A DNA stretch of 64,000 nt from Streptomyces filamentosus (GCF_014654895.1 NZ_BNBE01000001.1:3990501-4054500); one strand, 5' to 3'. Positions 18,092-26,999 are shown, counted from the stretch's first letter. Translations and numbers: made by a program. Notes: generated by a model from the sequence alone, not told the origin.

Positions 18092-18196
18092 CCCGCCGCA
18101 CCACTCGTGACCGGTGCCGCCGAGGGCGGCACCGGTCCTCCGCGTGCCCGCCGACGGCCCCGCGGGAGCCCGCGCGCCGCCCGATCCCGTCAACAT

Positions 18197-18211
18197 CTGA
18201 TGACCCATCAG
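18197..18211. promoter_or_regulatory. Palindrome upstream of WxL-like gene (surface-gene palindrome, copy 2)
   Basis: CTGATGACCCATCAG has 6-bp perfect arms around ACC and lies 82 bases before the ATG at 18294. The identical 15 bases occur in the same orientation relative to the gene at 60990-60976 upstream of the sortase substrate. Confidence 0.6.
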
Positions 18212-18293
18212 GCAATGGGGTCCGTCTCTCTTGACTTCTTTCGGCCCCCGGCCGTCAATGGCGCCCTCTCGACCCTCAGGAGGGGGCATTCAC

Positions 18294-19634
18294 ATGGCAT
18301 TCACCCGAACCCGGGCGGTGACCCGAAGACGGCGCTGGACCGCCGTCCTCGGCGCCACCGCCCTCGCGGTCGCGGCGGGCGGCGCGCTCGCCGCCCCGGC
18401 GAACGCCGTCGGCTCCGCCCAGTCGGTGGACTTCACCACCCGCTGCATCCCGCCGGCCATCGCGGGCATCCCGCCCATCGAGGGCACCACCACCGCCGTG
18501 GTCTCGGTCGACAACAAGGCGCCCAAGGTCGGCGACACGGTCAAGGTGACCTACTCGATCACCAAGCCCGCCGCCTCCAACCCGGTCGACCTCGCGCTCC
18601 CGGCGGACATCCTCACCCCGAGCGGCAAGGTCGTCCTCGGCGGCGCGCAGACCGGCACGGTCACCGTCACCGGCCCCAGGAAGAACCCGCCGGTCCCCGG
18701 CAAGGGCGCCTTCCCGGGCTTCTCCATGACCGGCAGCTTCACGGTCACCCAGGCCGGGGCGATCACCCTCGCGCCCGGCGACTACAACATCCACACCAGC
18801 TACCTCATGGAGCTGGACACCCCCTGCACGGTCCTCAACCCGCCCGCGCCCGTCTCCGAGACGGTCCAGGCCGGCGACCAGTCCGTGCCCAACGAGCGGA
18901 CCCTCGAACTCGGCGCCACCTCCGGCGCCCCCGGCGTCCGGGTGACCGTCACCGGCGCCAGGTTCACCCCGCTCACCGAGGTCACCGTCGTCGGCCGGGC
19001 CGGAGCGGCGGAGAGCGCCGACCGGATGACCGTCACCACCGACAGCGAGGGCGGCTTCACCGCCCGCCTGAAGGTGAACGACAGGGCGACCACCGGGATC
19101 GTCGCGTACGAGGGCACCGGCTGGAACGCCGAGAAGGGCGCGGGCCCGATCGCCTACCAGGTCGTCGACGACACCCCGACCCCGCCGAACAGCCAGCGGC
19201 TCACCGCCACCGTCAGGGCGGGCGAGCTGTCCATGACCCAGGCCGGTGACGCCGTCGCGCTCTCCGCGGTCGACTTCGGCCAGGGCGGCGCGGCCACCGG
19301 AGCGTTGCAGACGGTGACGGTCAAGGACTTCCGCGGCGGCCCCGCGGGCTGGTCCGTGACCGGCAAGGTCACCGACTTCACCGGCCCCGGCGGCGCCATC
19401 GGGGCCGACCGGCTCAGCTGGACCCCGGCCTGCGTCGCCAAGGAGGGCAGCCCCAGCGCCTGCACGGCCGGCTCCGCCGGACCGGTCGGCACCGGCGGCG
19501 CGACCCTCGCCTCCACCGAGAACGGCACGGTCACCGGCGGCGAGTTCACCCTCGACGCCGGACTGTCCCTGGACGTCCCGGCGTTCACCGCCCCCGGCGG
19601 CTACACCGGCGTCCTGACGCTGACCCTGTCCTGA
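18294..19634 (+). CDS. WxL-like secreted surface protein
   Basis: The 446-residue protein has a Sec signal peptide (TRRRRW, hydrophobic core, ANAVGSA, cleavage ~residue 36). A first domain with Cys ~50 and ~177 resembles the protein encoded just upstream. The C-terminal ~150 residues look like a WxL domain: LQTVTVKDFRGGPAGWSVTG, VTDFTGPGG, RLSWTP and a final GGYTGVLTLTLS, matching the (T)VTDxRGxxxGW and YxxxLTxTL pattern of Firmicute WxL proteins, although the last Trp is replaced by Leu. WxL domains bind peptidoglycan non-covalently. The next gene encodes a DUF916 partner. AGGAGGGGG precedes the ATG. Confidence 0.75.
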   Translation: MAFTRTRAVTRRRRWTAVLGATALAVAAGGALAAPANAVGSAQSVDFTTRCIPPAIAGIPPIEGTTTAVVSVDNKAPKVGDTVKVTYSITKPAASNPVDLALPADILTPSGKVVLGGAQTGTVTVTGPRKNPPVPGKGAFPGFSMTGSFTVTQAGAITLAPGDYNIHTSYLMELDTPCTVLNPPAPVSETVQAGDQSVPNERTLELGATSGAPGVRVTVTGARFTPLTEVTVVGRAGAAESADRMTVTTDSEGGFTARLKVNDRATTGIVAYEGTGWNAEKGAGPIAYQVVDDTPTPPNSQRLTATVRAGELSMTQAGDAVALSAVDFGQGGAATGALQTVTVKDFRGGPAGWSVTGKVTDFTGPGGAIGADRLSWTPACVAKEGSPSACTAGSAGPVGTGGATLASTENGTVTGGEFTLDAGLSLDVPAFTAPGGYTGVLTLTLS

Positions 19635-19639
19635 CACCG

Positions 19640-19681
19640 GCCGACGGGCCGGCCGGGCGCACCCCCGGCCGGCCCGTCGGC
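19640..19681 (+). terminator. Strong hairpin between WxL-like and DUF916 genes
   Basis: A perfect 18-bp stem (19640-19657 with 19664-19681, 6-base loop) follows the WxL-like stop by 5 bases. There is no T-run. It may terminate part of the transcripts or protect the upstream mRNA 3' end, so the surface protein would exceed its membrane partner. Confidence 0.6.
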
Positions 19682-19729
19682 GCCCCGCGTCCGCTCCTCC
19701 CCACCCGCACCCACCCGGGGGTCCGCACC

Positions 19730-20677
19730 GTGCGTCGCAAGCTGTACGTCCTCCTCCTGAGCGCCGCCCTGCTGCTCCTCGGGGCCGCCCCCGCCGCCCG
19801 CGCCGCCGAGAACGAGGAGTGGGCCGTCTACCCGGCCGCCGCCCGCCTCGGCGAACGCCCCTACTTCTTCCTCACCGCCGATCCCGGCACCACCCTCCGC
19901 GACAAGGTCACCGTCGCCAACAAGACGACCGCCCCCCTCACCTTCCGGCTCTACGGCGCCGACGCCTACAACACCGAACGCGACGGCGGCTTCGCCCTGC
20001 GCACCGCCGGGGAGGAGCAGACCGGCACCGGCGCCTGGATCGTGCCGGAGCGCACCGCGGTCACCGTCCCGCCGCGCTCGGCCGTCACCGTCCCCTTCAC
20101 CCTCACCGTCCCCGCCGACGCCGACCCCGGCGACCACCCCGGCGCCGTCGTCGCCCTCGACGAGCGGATCGCCCCCGGCGGCGGGGGCGCCGTCGCCCTG
20201 GGCGTCCAGCGGGCCGTCGGCGCCCGCGTCTACCTCAAGGTCAACGGCCCGGCCGTGCCCGCCCTCGCCGTCGAGGACGTCACCCTCGACCAGGACCGGC
20301 CGCTCGTCCCCGGCACCAGGACCTCCGCCGCCCTCGTCACGTACACCCTCCACAACCGCGGCAACGTCACCCTCAACCCCAAGGTCGTCCTGCGCGCCGA
20401 AGGGCTCTTCGGCCGGAGCCTGCTCGACCGCGAGCTCGCCCAGGTGCCGTCCGAGCTGCTGCCCCGGCAGCGGATCCGGCTCACCGAACGGTGGATCGGC
20501 TCGCCGCAGCTCGACTGGGGCGAGGTGACCCTCACCGCCACCGCCGGGGACGTCCGGGAGAGCGTCGGCGTGTCCTTCCTCGCCCTGCCCGGGCTGTTCG
20601 CCGCGGCGCTCCTCCTCGCCGCCGGGGGCCTCGCGGGGTGGCGGATCCGGCGCCGCCGGGCCCGAGGGGGGCACTGA
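19730..20677 (+). CDS. DUF916-family membrane-anchored WxL partner
   Basis: The 315-residue product has a signal peptide (LYVLLLSAALLLLGAAPAARA), an extracellular domain with the DUF916 pattern (WAVYPAAARLGERPYFFLTADPGTTLRDKVTVANKT as consecutive strands; PGDHPGAVVAL; VTYTLHNRGNVTLNPKV), one C-terminal transmembrane helix (~285-305) and a basic tail RIRRRRARGGH. In Firmicutes DUF916 proteins are encoded with WxL proteins and bind both them and peptidoglycan. The same pairing here supports the WxL call for the upstream gene. GTG start. It lies 39 bases before the era start. Confidence 0.82.
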   Translation: MRRKLYVLLLSAALLLLGAAPAARAAENEEWAVYPAAARLGERPYFFLTADPGTTLRDKVTVANKTTAPLTFRLYGADAYNTERDGGFALRTAGEEQTGTGAWIVPERTAVTVPPRSAVTVPFTLTVPADADPGDHPGAVVALDERIAPGGGGAVALGVQRAVGARVYLKVNGPAVPALAVEDVTLDQDRPLVPGTRTSAALVTYTLHNRGNVTLNPKVVLRAEGLFGRSLLDRELAQVPSELLPRQRIRLTERWIGSPQLDWGEVTLTATAGDVRESVGVSFLALPGLFAAALLLAAGGLAGWRIRRRRARGGH

Positions 20678-20715
20678 GTACGTGGGGCGGCCGCTCATCG
20701 GGGACAATGGCCCCC

Positions 20716-21669
20716 ATGAGCGTGCGCAGTGATGACACCGATGAGAAGAACACCGCCCCCCACCGGGCGGGCTTCGCCTGCTTCGTCGGGCGCCCCAACG
20801 CGGGCAAGTCCACCCTCACCAACGCTCTGGTCGGCCAGAAGGTGGCGATCACCTCCAACCGCCCCCAGACCACCCGGCACACCGTGCGCGGCATCGTGCA
20901 CCGCCCGGACGCCCAGCTGATCCTGGTCGACACCCCGGGCCTCCACAAGCCGCGCACCCTCCTCGGCGAGCGGCTCAACGACGTCGTCCGCACCACCTGG
21001 GCCGAGGTCGACGTGATCGGCTTCTGCCTGCCCGCCGACCAGAAGCTCGGCCCCGGCGACCGCTTCATCGCCAAGGAGCTCGCCGAGATCAAGAAGACGC
21101 CCAAGGTCGCCATCGTCACCAAGACCGACCTGGTCGACTCCAAGACCCTCGCCGAGCAGCTGATCGCCATCGACCAGCTCGGCCGGGAGCTCGGCATCGA
21201 GTGGGCCGAGATCGTGCCCGTCTCCGCCGTCGGCGACAAGCAGGTCCAGCTCGTCGCCGACCTGCTCATCCCGCTCCTGCCGAAGTCCCCGCCGCTCTAC
21301 CCGGAGGGCGACCTCACGGACGAGCCGGAGCAGGTCATGGTGGCCGAGCTGATCCGCGAGGCCGCGCTCGAAGGCGTGCGCGACGAGCTGCCGCACTCCA
21401 TCGCGGTCGTCGTCGAGGAGATGATCCCCCGCGAGGGCCGCCCCGCGGACCGGCCGCTGCTCGACATCCACGCCAACGTGTACATCGAGCGCCCCAGCCA
21501 GAAGGGCATCATCATCGGCCCCAAGGGCAGCCGCCTGAAGGAGGTCGGGATGAAGTCCCGCAAGCACATCGAGGCCCTCCTCGGCACCCCGGTCTTCCTC
21601 GACCTGCACGTGAAGGTCGCCAAGGACTGGCAGCGGGACCCCAAGCAGCTGCGCCGGCTCGGCTTCTAG
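20716..21669 (+). CDS. era: GTPase Era
   Basis: Essential GTPase that binds the 3' end of 16S rRNA during 30S assembly. The 317-residue product has G1 GRPNAGKST (~residues 23-31), G2 around RPQTTRHTVRG, G3 DTPGLHKP (~73-80), G4 TKTD (~134-137) and a KH domain with IIIGPKGSRLKEVGMKSRKH (~265-284). ATG 20716 is chosen over ATG 20707 because a GACAAT hexamer ends 7 bases before 20716, the leaderless pattern seen elsewhere in this window. Confidence 0.96.
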   Translation: MSVRSDDTDEKNTAPHRAGFACFVGRPNAGKSTLTNALVGQKVAITSNRPQTTRHTVRGIVHRPDAQLILVDTPGLHKPRTLLGERLNDVVRTTWAEVDVIGFCLPADQKLGPGDRFIAKELAEIKKTPKVAIVTKTDLVDSKTLAEQLIAIDQLGRELGIEWAEIVPVSAVGDKQVQLVADLLIPLLPKSPPLYPEGDLTDEPEQVMVAELIREAALEGVRDELPHSIAVVVEEMIPREGRPADRPLLDIHANVYIERPSQKGIIIGPKGSRLKEVGMKSRKHIEALLGTPVFLDLHVKVAKDWQRDPKQLRRLGF

Positions 21670-21671
21670 CG

Positions 21672-22043
21672 GTGCTCGACGCGGGGACGGAGCGCTTCGT
21701 CGACCACGCGGTCGTCCTGCCGCCCGCCGGACTGGCCGCCGCCTTCGACCGGATGGTCGAGGAGCGCTCCCGGGGCGGCCGGGAGGCGAGCCTGGCGGCG
21801 AGGCCGTCGGCGGCGCAGGACTCGGCGCTCGTGCGCCGGGTCCGCGACGGGCTGCTGGCCCGCGCCGACGAGCTGGACGACCACCTCACGGGGCTCCTCT
21901 CCGACGCCAAGTCCGCGATCTGCATCGCCGGCCGCGCGGTCCTCAAGCGCGGCCGGCTCACCCCGGAGCAGTACGCCCTCCTGACCGGCCCCTTCACGGA
22001 CCTGGGCGTCCCCGCCCCGCCGCACCCGGCCGACGCGAGCTAG
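21672..22043 (+). CDS. Hypothetical protein downstream of era
   Basis: A 123-residue protein starting with GTG two bases after the era stop. Third codon positions are almost all G or C, which supports real coding. It is predicted alpha-helical (AAAFDRMVEERSRGG, LVRRVRDGLLARADELDDHL, SDAKSAICIAGRAVLKRGRL), soluble, with one Cys. No family is recognised. The stop overlaps the convergent emfourin gene stop by 4 bases (CTAG). Confidence 0.7.
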   Translation: MLDAGTERFVDHAVVLPPAGLAAAFDRMVEERSRGGREASLAARPSAAQDSALVRRVRDGLLARADELDDHLTGLLSDAKSAICIAGRAVLKRGRLTPEQYALLTGPFTDLGVPAPPHPADAS

Positions 22044-22288
22044 GCGCCCTCCTTGAGGACCCTCGTCACGAGGGTCCGCTGGTCGTCCGTGAGGTGCGGG
22101 TCCGCGCACCGCACGGTCCGGCCGTCGATGGTGATCTCGTACGAGAAGCCGTCCGGGACGCCCCGGACGGCTGCCGCCGCGGCGAGGACGGAGGCGGCCA
22201 GGGACTCCCACTCGGGGCCCGTGACCTCCACCTCCGCCGACCGCTCGATGCCCGCGAAACCGCCCGTGCGCCGCACTCGAATCCGCAT
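22040..22288 (-). CDS. Emfourin-type protease inhibitor
   Basis: Cytoplasmic inhibitor of protealysin-like M4 proteases. The 82-residue product has the family pattern MRIRVRRTGGFAGIERSAEV, then DGFSYEITIDGRTVRCADPHL and a C-terminal helix TDDQRTLVTRVL. It is encoded 22 bases downstream of an M4 protease gene on the same strand, the standard protealysin-emfourin operon. Confidence 0.9.
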   Translation of the reverse strand: MRIRVRRTGGFAGIERSAEVEVTGPEWESLAASVLAAAAAVRGVPDGFSYEITIDGRTVRCADPHLTDDQRTLVTRVLKEGA

Positions 22289-22310
22289 GGGACGTGTCTA
22301 CCAGTCCGGC

Positions 22311-23354
22311 TCAGTCGGTGGGTACGCCCACGGCCGCCCACGCCTTCGTGACGGCCTGGATCTCCGCCGCGTCGCCGTACCGCGCCTTCGCCGCCGCCAC
22401 GGTGGCCGCCGCGAACTCCGAGAAGCGGGTCTCGGGGGTGAGGGTGCCGCCGGTCATCACGTCGTACCAGATCCGCCCGGCCCGGTCCCAGGCGTGGCCG
22501 CCGAGCTCGGTCGCCACCAGGTAGAAGGCGTGGTTGGGGATGCCGGAGTTGATGTGCACCCCGCCGTTGTCCCGGCTCGTGCGGACGTAGTCGTCCATGT
22601 GGGCCGGCTGCGGGTCCTTGCCGAGGACGTCGTCGTCGTACGCGGTCCCCGGCGCCTTCATCGAGCGCAGCGCCGTCCCCTCCACGTCCGGGTGGAAGAG
22701 GCCCTGGCCGATCAGCCAGTCGGCCTGGTCGGCGGTCTGGCCGAGCGCGTGCTGCTTCACCAGCGAGCCGAAGACGTCGGAGACCGACTCGTTGAGCGCG
22801 CCGGACTGGCTGAAGTACTCCAGGTTCGCCGTGTACTGGGTGAAGCCGTGGGCCAGCTCGTGGCCGATGACGTCCACCGGGAGGGTGAAGTCGAGGAAGA
22901 CCTCGCCGTCGCCGTCGCCGAACACCATCTGCTCGCCGTTCCAGAAGGCGTTGCCGTAGTTCTCGTCGTAGTGGACGGTCGCGATGAGCGGCAGCCCCGC
23001 GCCGTCCATCGAGTCGCGCCCGAAGGCGTCCCGGAAGAGCGCGAAGGTGGCGCCGAGGCCCGCGTAGGCGCGGTTGACGGTGGCGTCGGGCGTCGCCTCC
23101 TCGCCCTCGTCGCGGACCTTCGCGCCGGGCAGGGCGGTGCGGTGCCCGGCGTCGTGGATCGTGCGGCGCGGGGCGGCGGGACCGGCGGGCGCGCCGACCG
23201 GGGCGGCGGCCGCACGCGGCAGGACCCGGGCGGTGCGGGCCGAGGCGTCGGCGATCAGGGTGCGGCGGGCGGCCGCCGCGACGGAGGGGTTGTCCGAGGC
23301 CGCCAGGTGCTCCAGGAGGTGGGGCGGCACGATCGTGCAGAAGGGGGAGGTCAT
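22311..23354 (-). CDS. Protealysin-like M4 zinc metalloprotease
   Basis: Thermolysin-family protease of 347 residues without a signal peptide. The short propeptide begins with FCTIVPPHLLEHLA, the PPHLL motif typical of protealysins. The catalytic domain has DVIGHELAHGFTQ (HExxH, ~residues 182-194), the third zinc ligand motif ALNESVSDVFG (~206-216), and the catalytic His in GGVHINSGIPNHAFY (~275-289). ATG 23354 is chosen because the propeptide motif follows at once. Cotranscription with emfourin implies an intracellular toxin-like activity kept in check or released under specific conditions. Confidence 0.93.
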   Translation of the reverse strand: MTSPFCTIVPPHLLEHLAASDNPSVAAAARRTLIADASARTARVLPRAAAAPVGAPAGPAAPRRTIHDAGHRTALPGAKVRDEGEEATPDATVNRAYAGLGATFALFRDAFGRDSMDGAGLPLIATVHYDENYGNAFWNGEQMVFGDGDGEVFLDFTLPVDVIGHELAHGFTQYTANLEYFSQSGALNESVSDVFGSLVKQHALGQTADQADWLIGQGLFHPDVEGTALRSMKAPGTAYDDDVLGKDPQPAHMDDYVRTSRDNGGVHINSGIPNHAFYLVATELGGHAWDRAGRIWYDVMTGGTLTPETRFSEFAAATVAAAKARYGDAAEIQAVTKAWAAVGVPTD

Positions 23355-23514
23355 ACCCGGCAATGTGGCACTGTGCGACGGCGGTGTCACGAGAAGTGAC
23401 GGGGATTGGCGAAATGGAGTGATGGGTCACCTTTGGGTCTTGACGACACGGCCGTCCCGCATACTGGAACAGGACGTCCGCCTTCCCCGGGCCTGGGCTA
23501 TGGTGACGCACATC

Positions 23515-23562
23515 ATGCGTTTCGGGCTGCTTCTCCTTAGCTGCCGCGGCGAGGGCCTGTAG
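23515..23562 (+). CDS. leuA leader peptide
   Basis: A 15-codon ORF reads MRFGLLLLSCRGEGL. Four consecutive Leu codons (CTG CTT CTC CTT) include two CTT, rare in this genome, and a fifth Leu is last. It ends 85 bases before leuA. The segment GGCCT (23554-23558) at its end can pair with AGGCC (23567-23571); the alternative GGCCGAC (23568-23574) can pair with GTCGGCC (23609-23615). The two pairings exclude each other, as expected for ribosome-mediated attenuation: stalling at Leu codons would free the second structure. Regulation is inferred from these features. Confidence 0.85.
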   Translation: MRFGLLLLSCRGEGL

Positions 23563-23647
23563 TCGTAGGCCGACCCCCTCCCCGCGGGTTTCGGTGTTGC
23601 GTTCGACAGTCGGCCGTCCCCCCTGAGGACCCGAGGAGCCCTACGCC

Positions 23648-25411
23648 ATGTCCCAGTCCCCGTTCGTCAGCCGGCCCACGCCGATCACCAACGCGACGCA
23701 CACGCAGAAGCCGTCCGGGATGCCGATCCACAAGTACGGCCGCTACGAGGCCGTCGAGATCCCCGACCGCACCTGGCCCGAGCGGCGCATCACCAAGGCG
23801 CCCCGCTGGCTGTCCACCGATCTGCGGGACGGCAACCAGGCCCTGATCGACCCGATGTCCCCGGCCCGCAAGCGCGAGATGTTCGACCTGCTGGTACGCC
23901 TGGGCTACAAGGAGATCGAGGTCGGCTTCCCGTCCTCGGGCGAGACCGACTTCGCCTTCGTCCGCTCCATCATCGAAGAGGGCGCGATCCCGGAGGACGT
24001 CACCATCTCCGTGCTGACCCAGGCCCGCGAGGACCTGATCGAGCGGACCGTGGAGTCCCTGGTCGGCGCCCACCGCGCCACCGTCCACCTGTACAACGCC
24101 ACCGCGCCGACCTTCCGCCGGGTGGTCTTCCGCGGCTCCAAGGACGACATCAAGCAGATCGCCGTCGACGGCACCCGCCTGGTGATGGAGTACGCCGAGA
24201 AGCTGCTGGGCCCGGAGACCACCTTCGGCTACCAGTACAGCCCGGAGATCTTCACCGACACCGAGCTGGACTTCGCCCTGGAGGTCTGCGAGGCCGTCTG
24301 CGACGTGTGGCAGCCCGGCCCCGGCCGCGAGATCATCCTCAACCTGCCCGCCACCGTGGAGCGTTCGACGCCCTCCACGCACGCGGACCGCTTCGAGTGG
24401 ATGTCCCGCAACCTGACCCGCCGCGAGCACGTCTGCCTGTCCGTCCACCCGCACAACGACCGCGGCACCGCCGTCGCCGCCGCCGAACTGGCCATCATGG
24501 CCGGCGCCGACCGCATCGAGGGCTGCCTGTTCGGCCAGGGCGAGCGCACCGGCAACGTCGACCTGGTCACCCTGGGCATGAACCTGTTCAGCCAGGGCGT
24601 GGACCCGCAGATCGACTTCTCGCAGATCGACGAGATCCGCCGCACCAGCGAGTACTGCAACCAGATGGAGGTCCACCCGCGCCACCCCTACGCGGGCGAC
24701 CTGGTCTACACCGCCTTCTCCGGCTCCCACCAGGACGCCATCAAGAAGGGCTTCGACGCCATGGAGGCCGACGCGGCCGCGAAGGGCGTCACCGTCGACG
24801 ACATCGAGTGGGCCGTCCCGTACCTGCCGATCGACCCGAAGGACGTCGGCCGCTCCTACGAGGCCGTCATCCGGGTCAACTCGCAGTCCGGCAAGGGCGG
24901 CATCGCCTACGTCCTGAAGAACGACCACAAGCTGGACCTGCCCCGCCGGATGCAGATCGAGTTCTCCCGGATCATCCAGGCCAAGACCGACGCCGAGGGC
25001 GGCGAGGTCACCCCGGCCGCGATCTGGTCCGTCTTCCAGGACGAGTACCTGCCCAACCCGGACAACGCCTGGGGCCGCATCCAGCTGCGCTCCGGCCAGT
25101 CCACCTCGGACACCGACGGCACCGACACCCTGCGCGTGGAGGCGGTCGTCGACGGCGTCGACACCGTCCTGACCGGCTCCGGAAACGGTCCGATCTCCGC
25201 CTTCTTCGACGCCCTCCAGTCGGTCGGCGTGGACGCCCGCCTGCTGGACTACCAGGAGCACACCATGAGCGAGGGCGCCTCCGCGCAGGCCGCCTCGTAC
25301 ATCGAGTGCGCCATCGACGGGCGCGTGCTGTGGGGCATCGGCATCGACGCCAACACCACCCGCGCCTCCCTGAAGGCGGTCATCTCGGCGGTCAACCGCT
25401 CCGCGCGCTGA
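23648..25411 (+). CDS. leuA: 2-isopropylmalate synthase
   Basis: First committed enzyme of leucine synthesis: acetyl-CoA plus 2-oxoisovalerate gives 2-isopropylmalate. The 587-residue long-form (actinobacterial) product has the catalytic LSTDLRDGNQAL (~residues 55-66), metal ligands in CLSVHPHNDRGTA (~272-284) and the GCLFGQGERTGNVDL motif (~297-311), and a C-terminal LeuA dimer domain (~450-585) for leucine feedback. It follows a leucine-rich leader peptide and is monocistronic, ending at a strong terminator. Confidence 0.98.
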   Translation: MSQSPFVSRPTPITNATHTQKPSGMPIHKYGRYEAVEIPDRTWPERRITKAPRWLSTDLRDGNQALIDPMSPARKREMFDLLVRLGYKEIEVGFPSSGETDFAFVRSIIEEGAIPEDVTISVLTQAREDLIERTVESLVGAHRATVHLYNATAPTFRRVVFRGSKDDIKQIAVDGTRLVMEYAEKLLGPETTFGYQYSPEIFTDTELDFALEVCEAVCDVWQPGPGREIILNLPATVERSTPSTHADRFEWMSRNLTRREHVCLSVHPHNDRGTAVAAAELAIMAGADRIEGCLFGQGERTGNVDLVTLGMNLFSQGVDPQIDFSQIDEIRRTSEYCNQMEVHPRHPYAGDLVYTAFSGSHQDAIKKGFDAMEADAAAKGVTVDDIEWAVPYLPIDPKDVGRSYEAVIRVNSQSGKGGIAYVLKNDHKLDLPRRMQIEFSRIIQAKTDAEGGEVTPAAIWSVFQDEYLPNPDNAWGRIQLRSGQSTSDTDGTDTLRVEAVVDGVDTVLTGSGNGPISAFFDALQSVGVDARLLDYQEHTMSEGASAQAASYIECAIDGRVLWGIGIDANTTRASLKAVISAVNRSAR

Positions 25412-25427
25412 CCTCACGCTCCGTGCG

Positions 25428-25469
25428 GTGCCCCGCCCCCTCCGTGAGGGGGCGGGGCGCCGTGTTTTG
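25428..25469 (+). terminator. Terminator after leuA
   Basis: A GC-rich stem pairs CCCCGCCCCCTC with GAGGGGGCGGGG around CGT, extended by GGTG/CGCC, and is followed by the run GTGTTTTG. Canonical intrinsic terminator. Confidence 0.9.
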
Positions 25470-25640
25470 TGAGGTGCGTCACAGTTTCAGGTTCGCTTAA
25501 GGAGGATCATGTAGACATGCCGGAATCGGCGCGATATCAGGTGAGTTGACGGCACATCAAGGTGTGACGGATGGTACAGACCACTCCCCACGGGACCCTC
25601 CCCACCCTTCCTCCCCGCACTCCCTGACCTGGAGTTTCGC

Positions 25641-26999
25641 ATGCGCACGTCCGCTGCCGTGGCCACCGTCCTCGCGGTGACCGGAGCCGCCCTCGCCTGG
25701 GCCCCCGCCGCTTCCGCCGCCTCCACCGAGTGCGTGCCGAACCCGCTCGGCACGGCCGGGCTGTACGCGGAGTTCGTGGAGCGGGACTCCGTGCGCCACT
25801 CGGACTCCGAGGGCGCGGTCGCCGTCGGCGGCGACGCCACCTTCGGCGACCCGAAGGCCCCCTCCGGCTTCTCCGTCGGCTACCAGCTCACCTCCGGCGA
25901 CCTCGCGAAGCTCCCCGGCGGCCACAGCCTCGTCGTCGGCGGCACCCTCTCCGCCAACCAGGTCGTCATCACCAAGGGCACCGGCGTGGCCTGGAAGGTC
26001 GTGAACGCCTCCGGCGGCAAGAACTTCGGCGTCGACGGACCGATCGCCGAGGGCGCCTCCCCGGTCGACTTCGGCAAGGAGTTCACCACCCTGCGGACCC
26101 TCTCGGCCGGCTGGGCCGGCGAGAAGCCCAACGGCTCGGTCTCCGCCTCCGGCGACGGCGTCTTCCTCACCGGCACCGACAGCGAGCTCAACGTCTTCGC
26201 CGTGGACGCCGCCGACCTCCAGAAGGCCCGCGCCATCACCCTGGACGTGCCGGTCGGCGCCTCCACCCTGGTCAACGTCCTCGGCGCCACGTACGACATG
26301 AGCGCCAACGCCACCTACGGCGTCTACTACAAGAACGTCTCCGGCGGCGCGGCCGTCATCGACGACTACAACGTGCCGGACGCCTACCGCACGATCCGCT
26401 CCAAGCTGCTGTGGAACTTCCCCCAGGCCACCACGGTCAAGAAGAACTACACCTCCTGGCCCGGCACGATCCTCGCCCCCGGCGCCACCGTCCACATGGG
26501 CGGCCCCGGCGTCGGCCCCGGCCACGTCAACGGCGCCGTCATCGCCCGGAACCTCGTCACCGTCCCCGGTGCCGAGACCCACCAGATGACCTTCGCCGGC
26601 TGCCTGCCGAAGGAGACGACCCCCGGCCCGGTCGTCACCCCCGAGACCCCCGAGCCGACCGACACCCCCGTCCCCACCCCGCCGGCCACCACCGCCCCGC
26701 CGGCCACCCCGACCCCCACGCCCACCGGGGGCACCCCGGAGACCACCGCGCCCGCGCCCTCCGGGACGCCCTCCGCGAGCTCCTCCGGCTCCCCCTCGGC
26801 CACCCCCGCCGAGACCACCTCCCCGGCCGGCACCCCGGAGACGACGGACGCGGCTCCCAGCCCCTCCGCGACCACCCCGGAGGGTGATCTCGCGACGACC
26901 GGATCGGCCGTCGGACCGGGCGTCATCGGGGCGGCCGTCGCCGCCGTCCTCGTCGGCGGAGGCTTCCTGGCCTTCGCGAAGCGCCGCCGCCGGGCCTGA
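25641..26999 (+). CDS. Choice-of-anchor A surface protein with sortase-type C-terminus
   Basis: The 452-residue protein has a Sec signal peptide (APAASA, cleavage ~28). A choice-of-anchor A domain spans ~30-320: LYAEFVERDSVRHSDSEGAVAVGGDATF (as adjoining strands), LVVGGTLSANQVVI, GTILAPGATVHM, GHVNGAVIARNLV. A Pro/Thr/Ser-rich stalk (~335-415) leads to LATTG, a helix and KRRRRA, a LAxTG-like sorting signal for class E sortase. It should project from the cell wall, and the stalk is likely glycosylated. A 171-base leader after the leuA terminator holds its promoter. No sortase E gene is in the window. Confidence 0.85.
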   Translation: MRTSAAVATVLAVTGAALAWAPAASAASTECVPNPLGTAGLYAEFVERDSVRHSDSEGAVAVGGDATFGDPKAPSGFSVGYQLTSGDLAKLPGGHSLVVGGTLSANQVVITKGTGVAWKVVNASGGKNFGVDGPIAEGASPVDFGKEFTTLRTLSAGWAGEKPNGSVSASGDGVFLTGTDSELNVFAVDAADLQKARAITLDVPVGASTLVNVLGATYDMSANATYGVYYKNVSGGAAVIDDYNVPDAYRTIRSKLLWNFPQATTVKKNYTSWPGTILAPGATVHMGGPGVGPGHVNGAVIARNLVTVPGAETHQMTFAGCLPKETTPGPVVTPETPEPTDTPVPTPPATTAPPATPTPTPTGGTPETTAPAPSGTPSASSSGSPSATPAETTSPAGTPETTDAAPSPSATTPEGDLATTGSAVGPGVIGAAVAAVLVGGGFLAFAKRRRRA

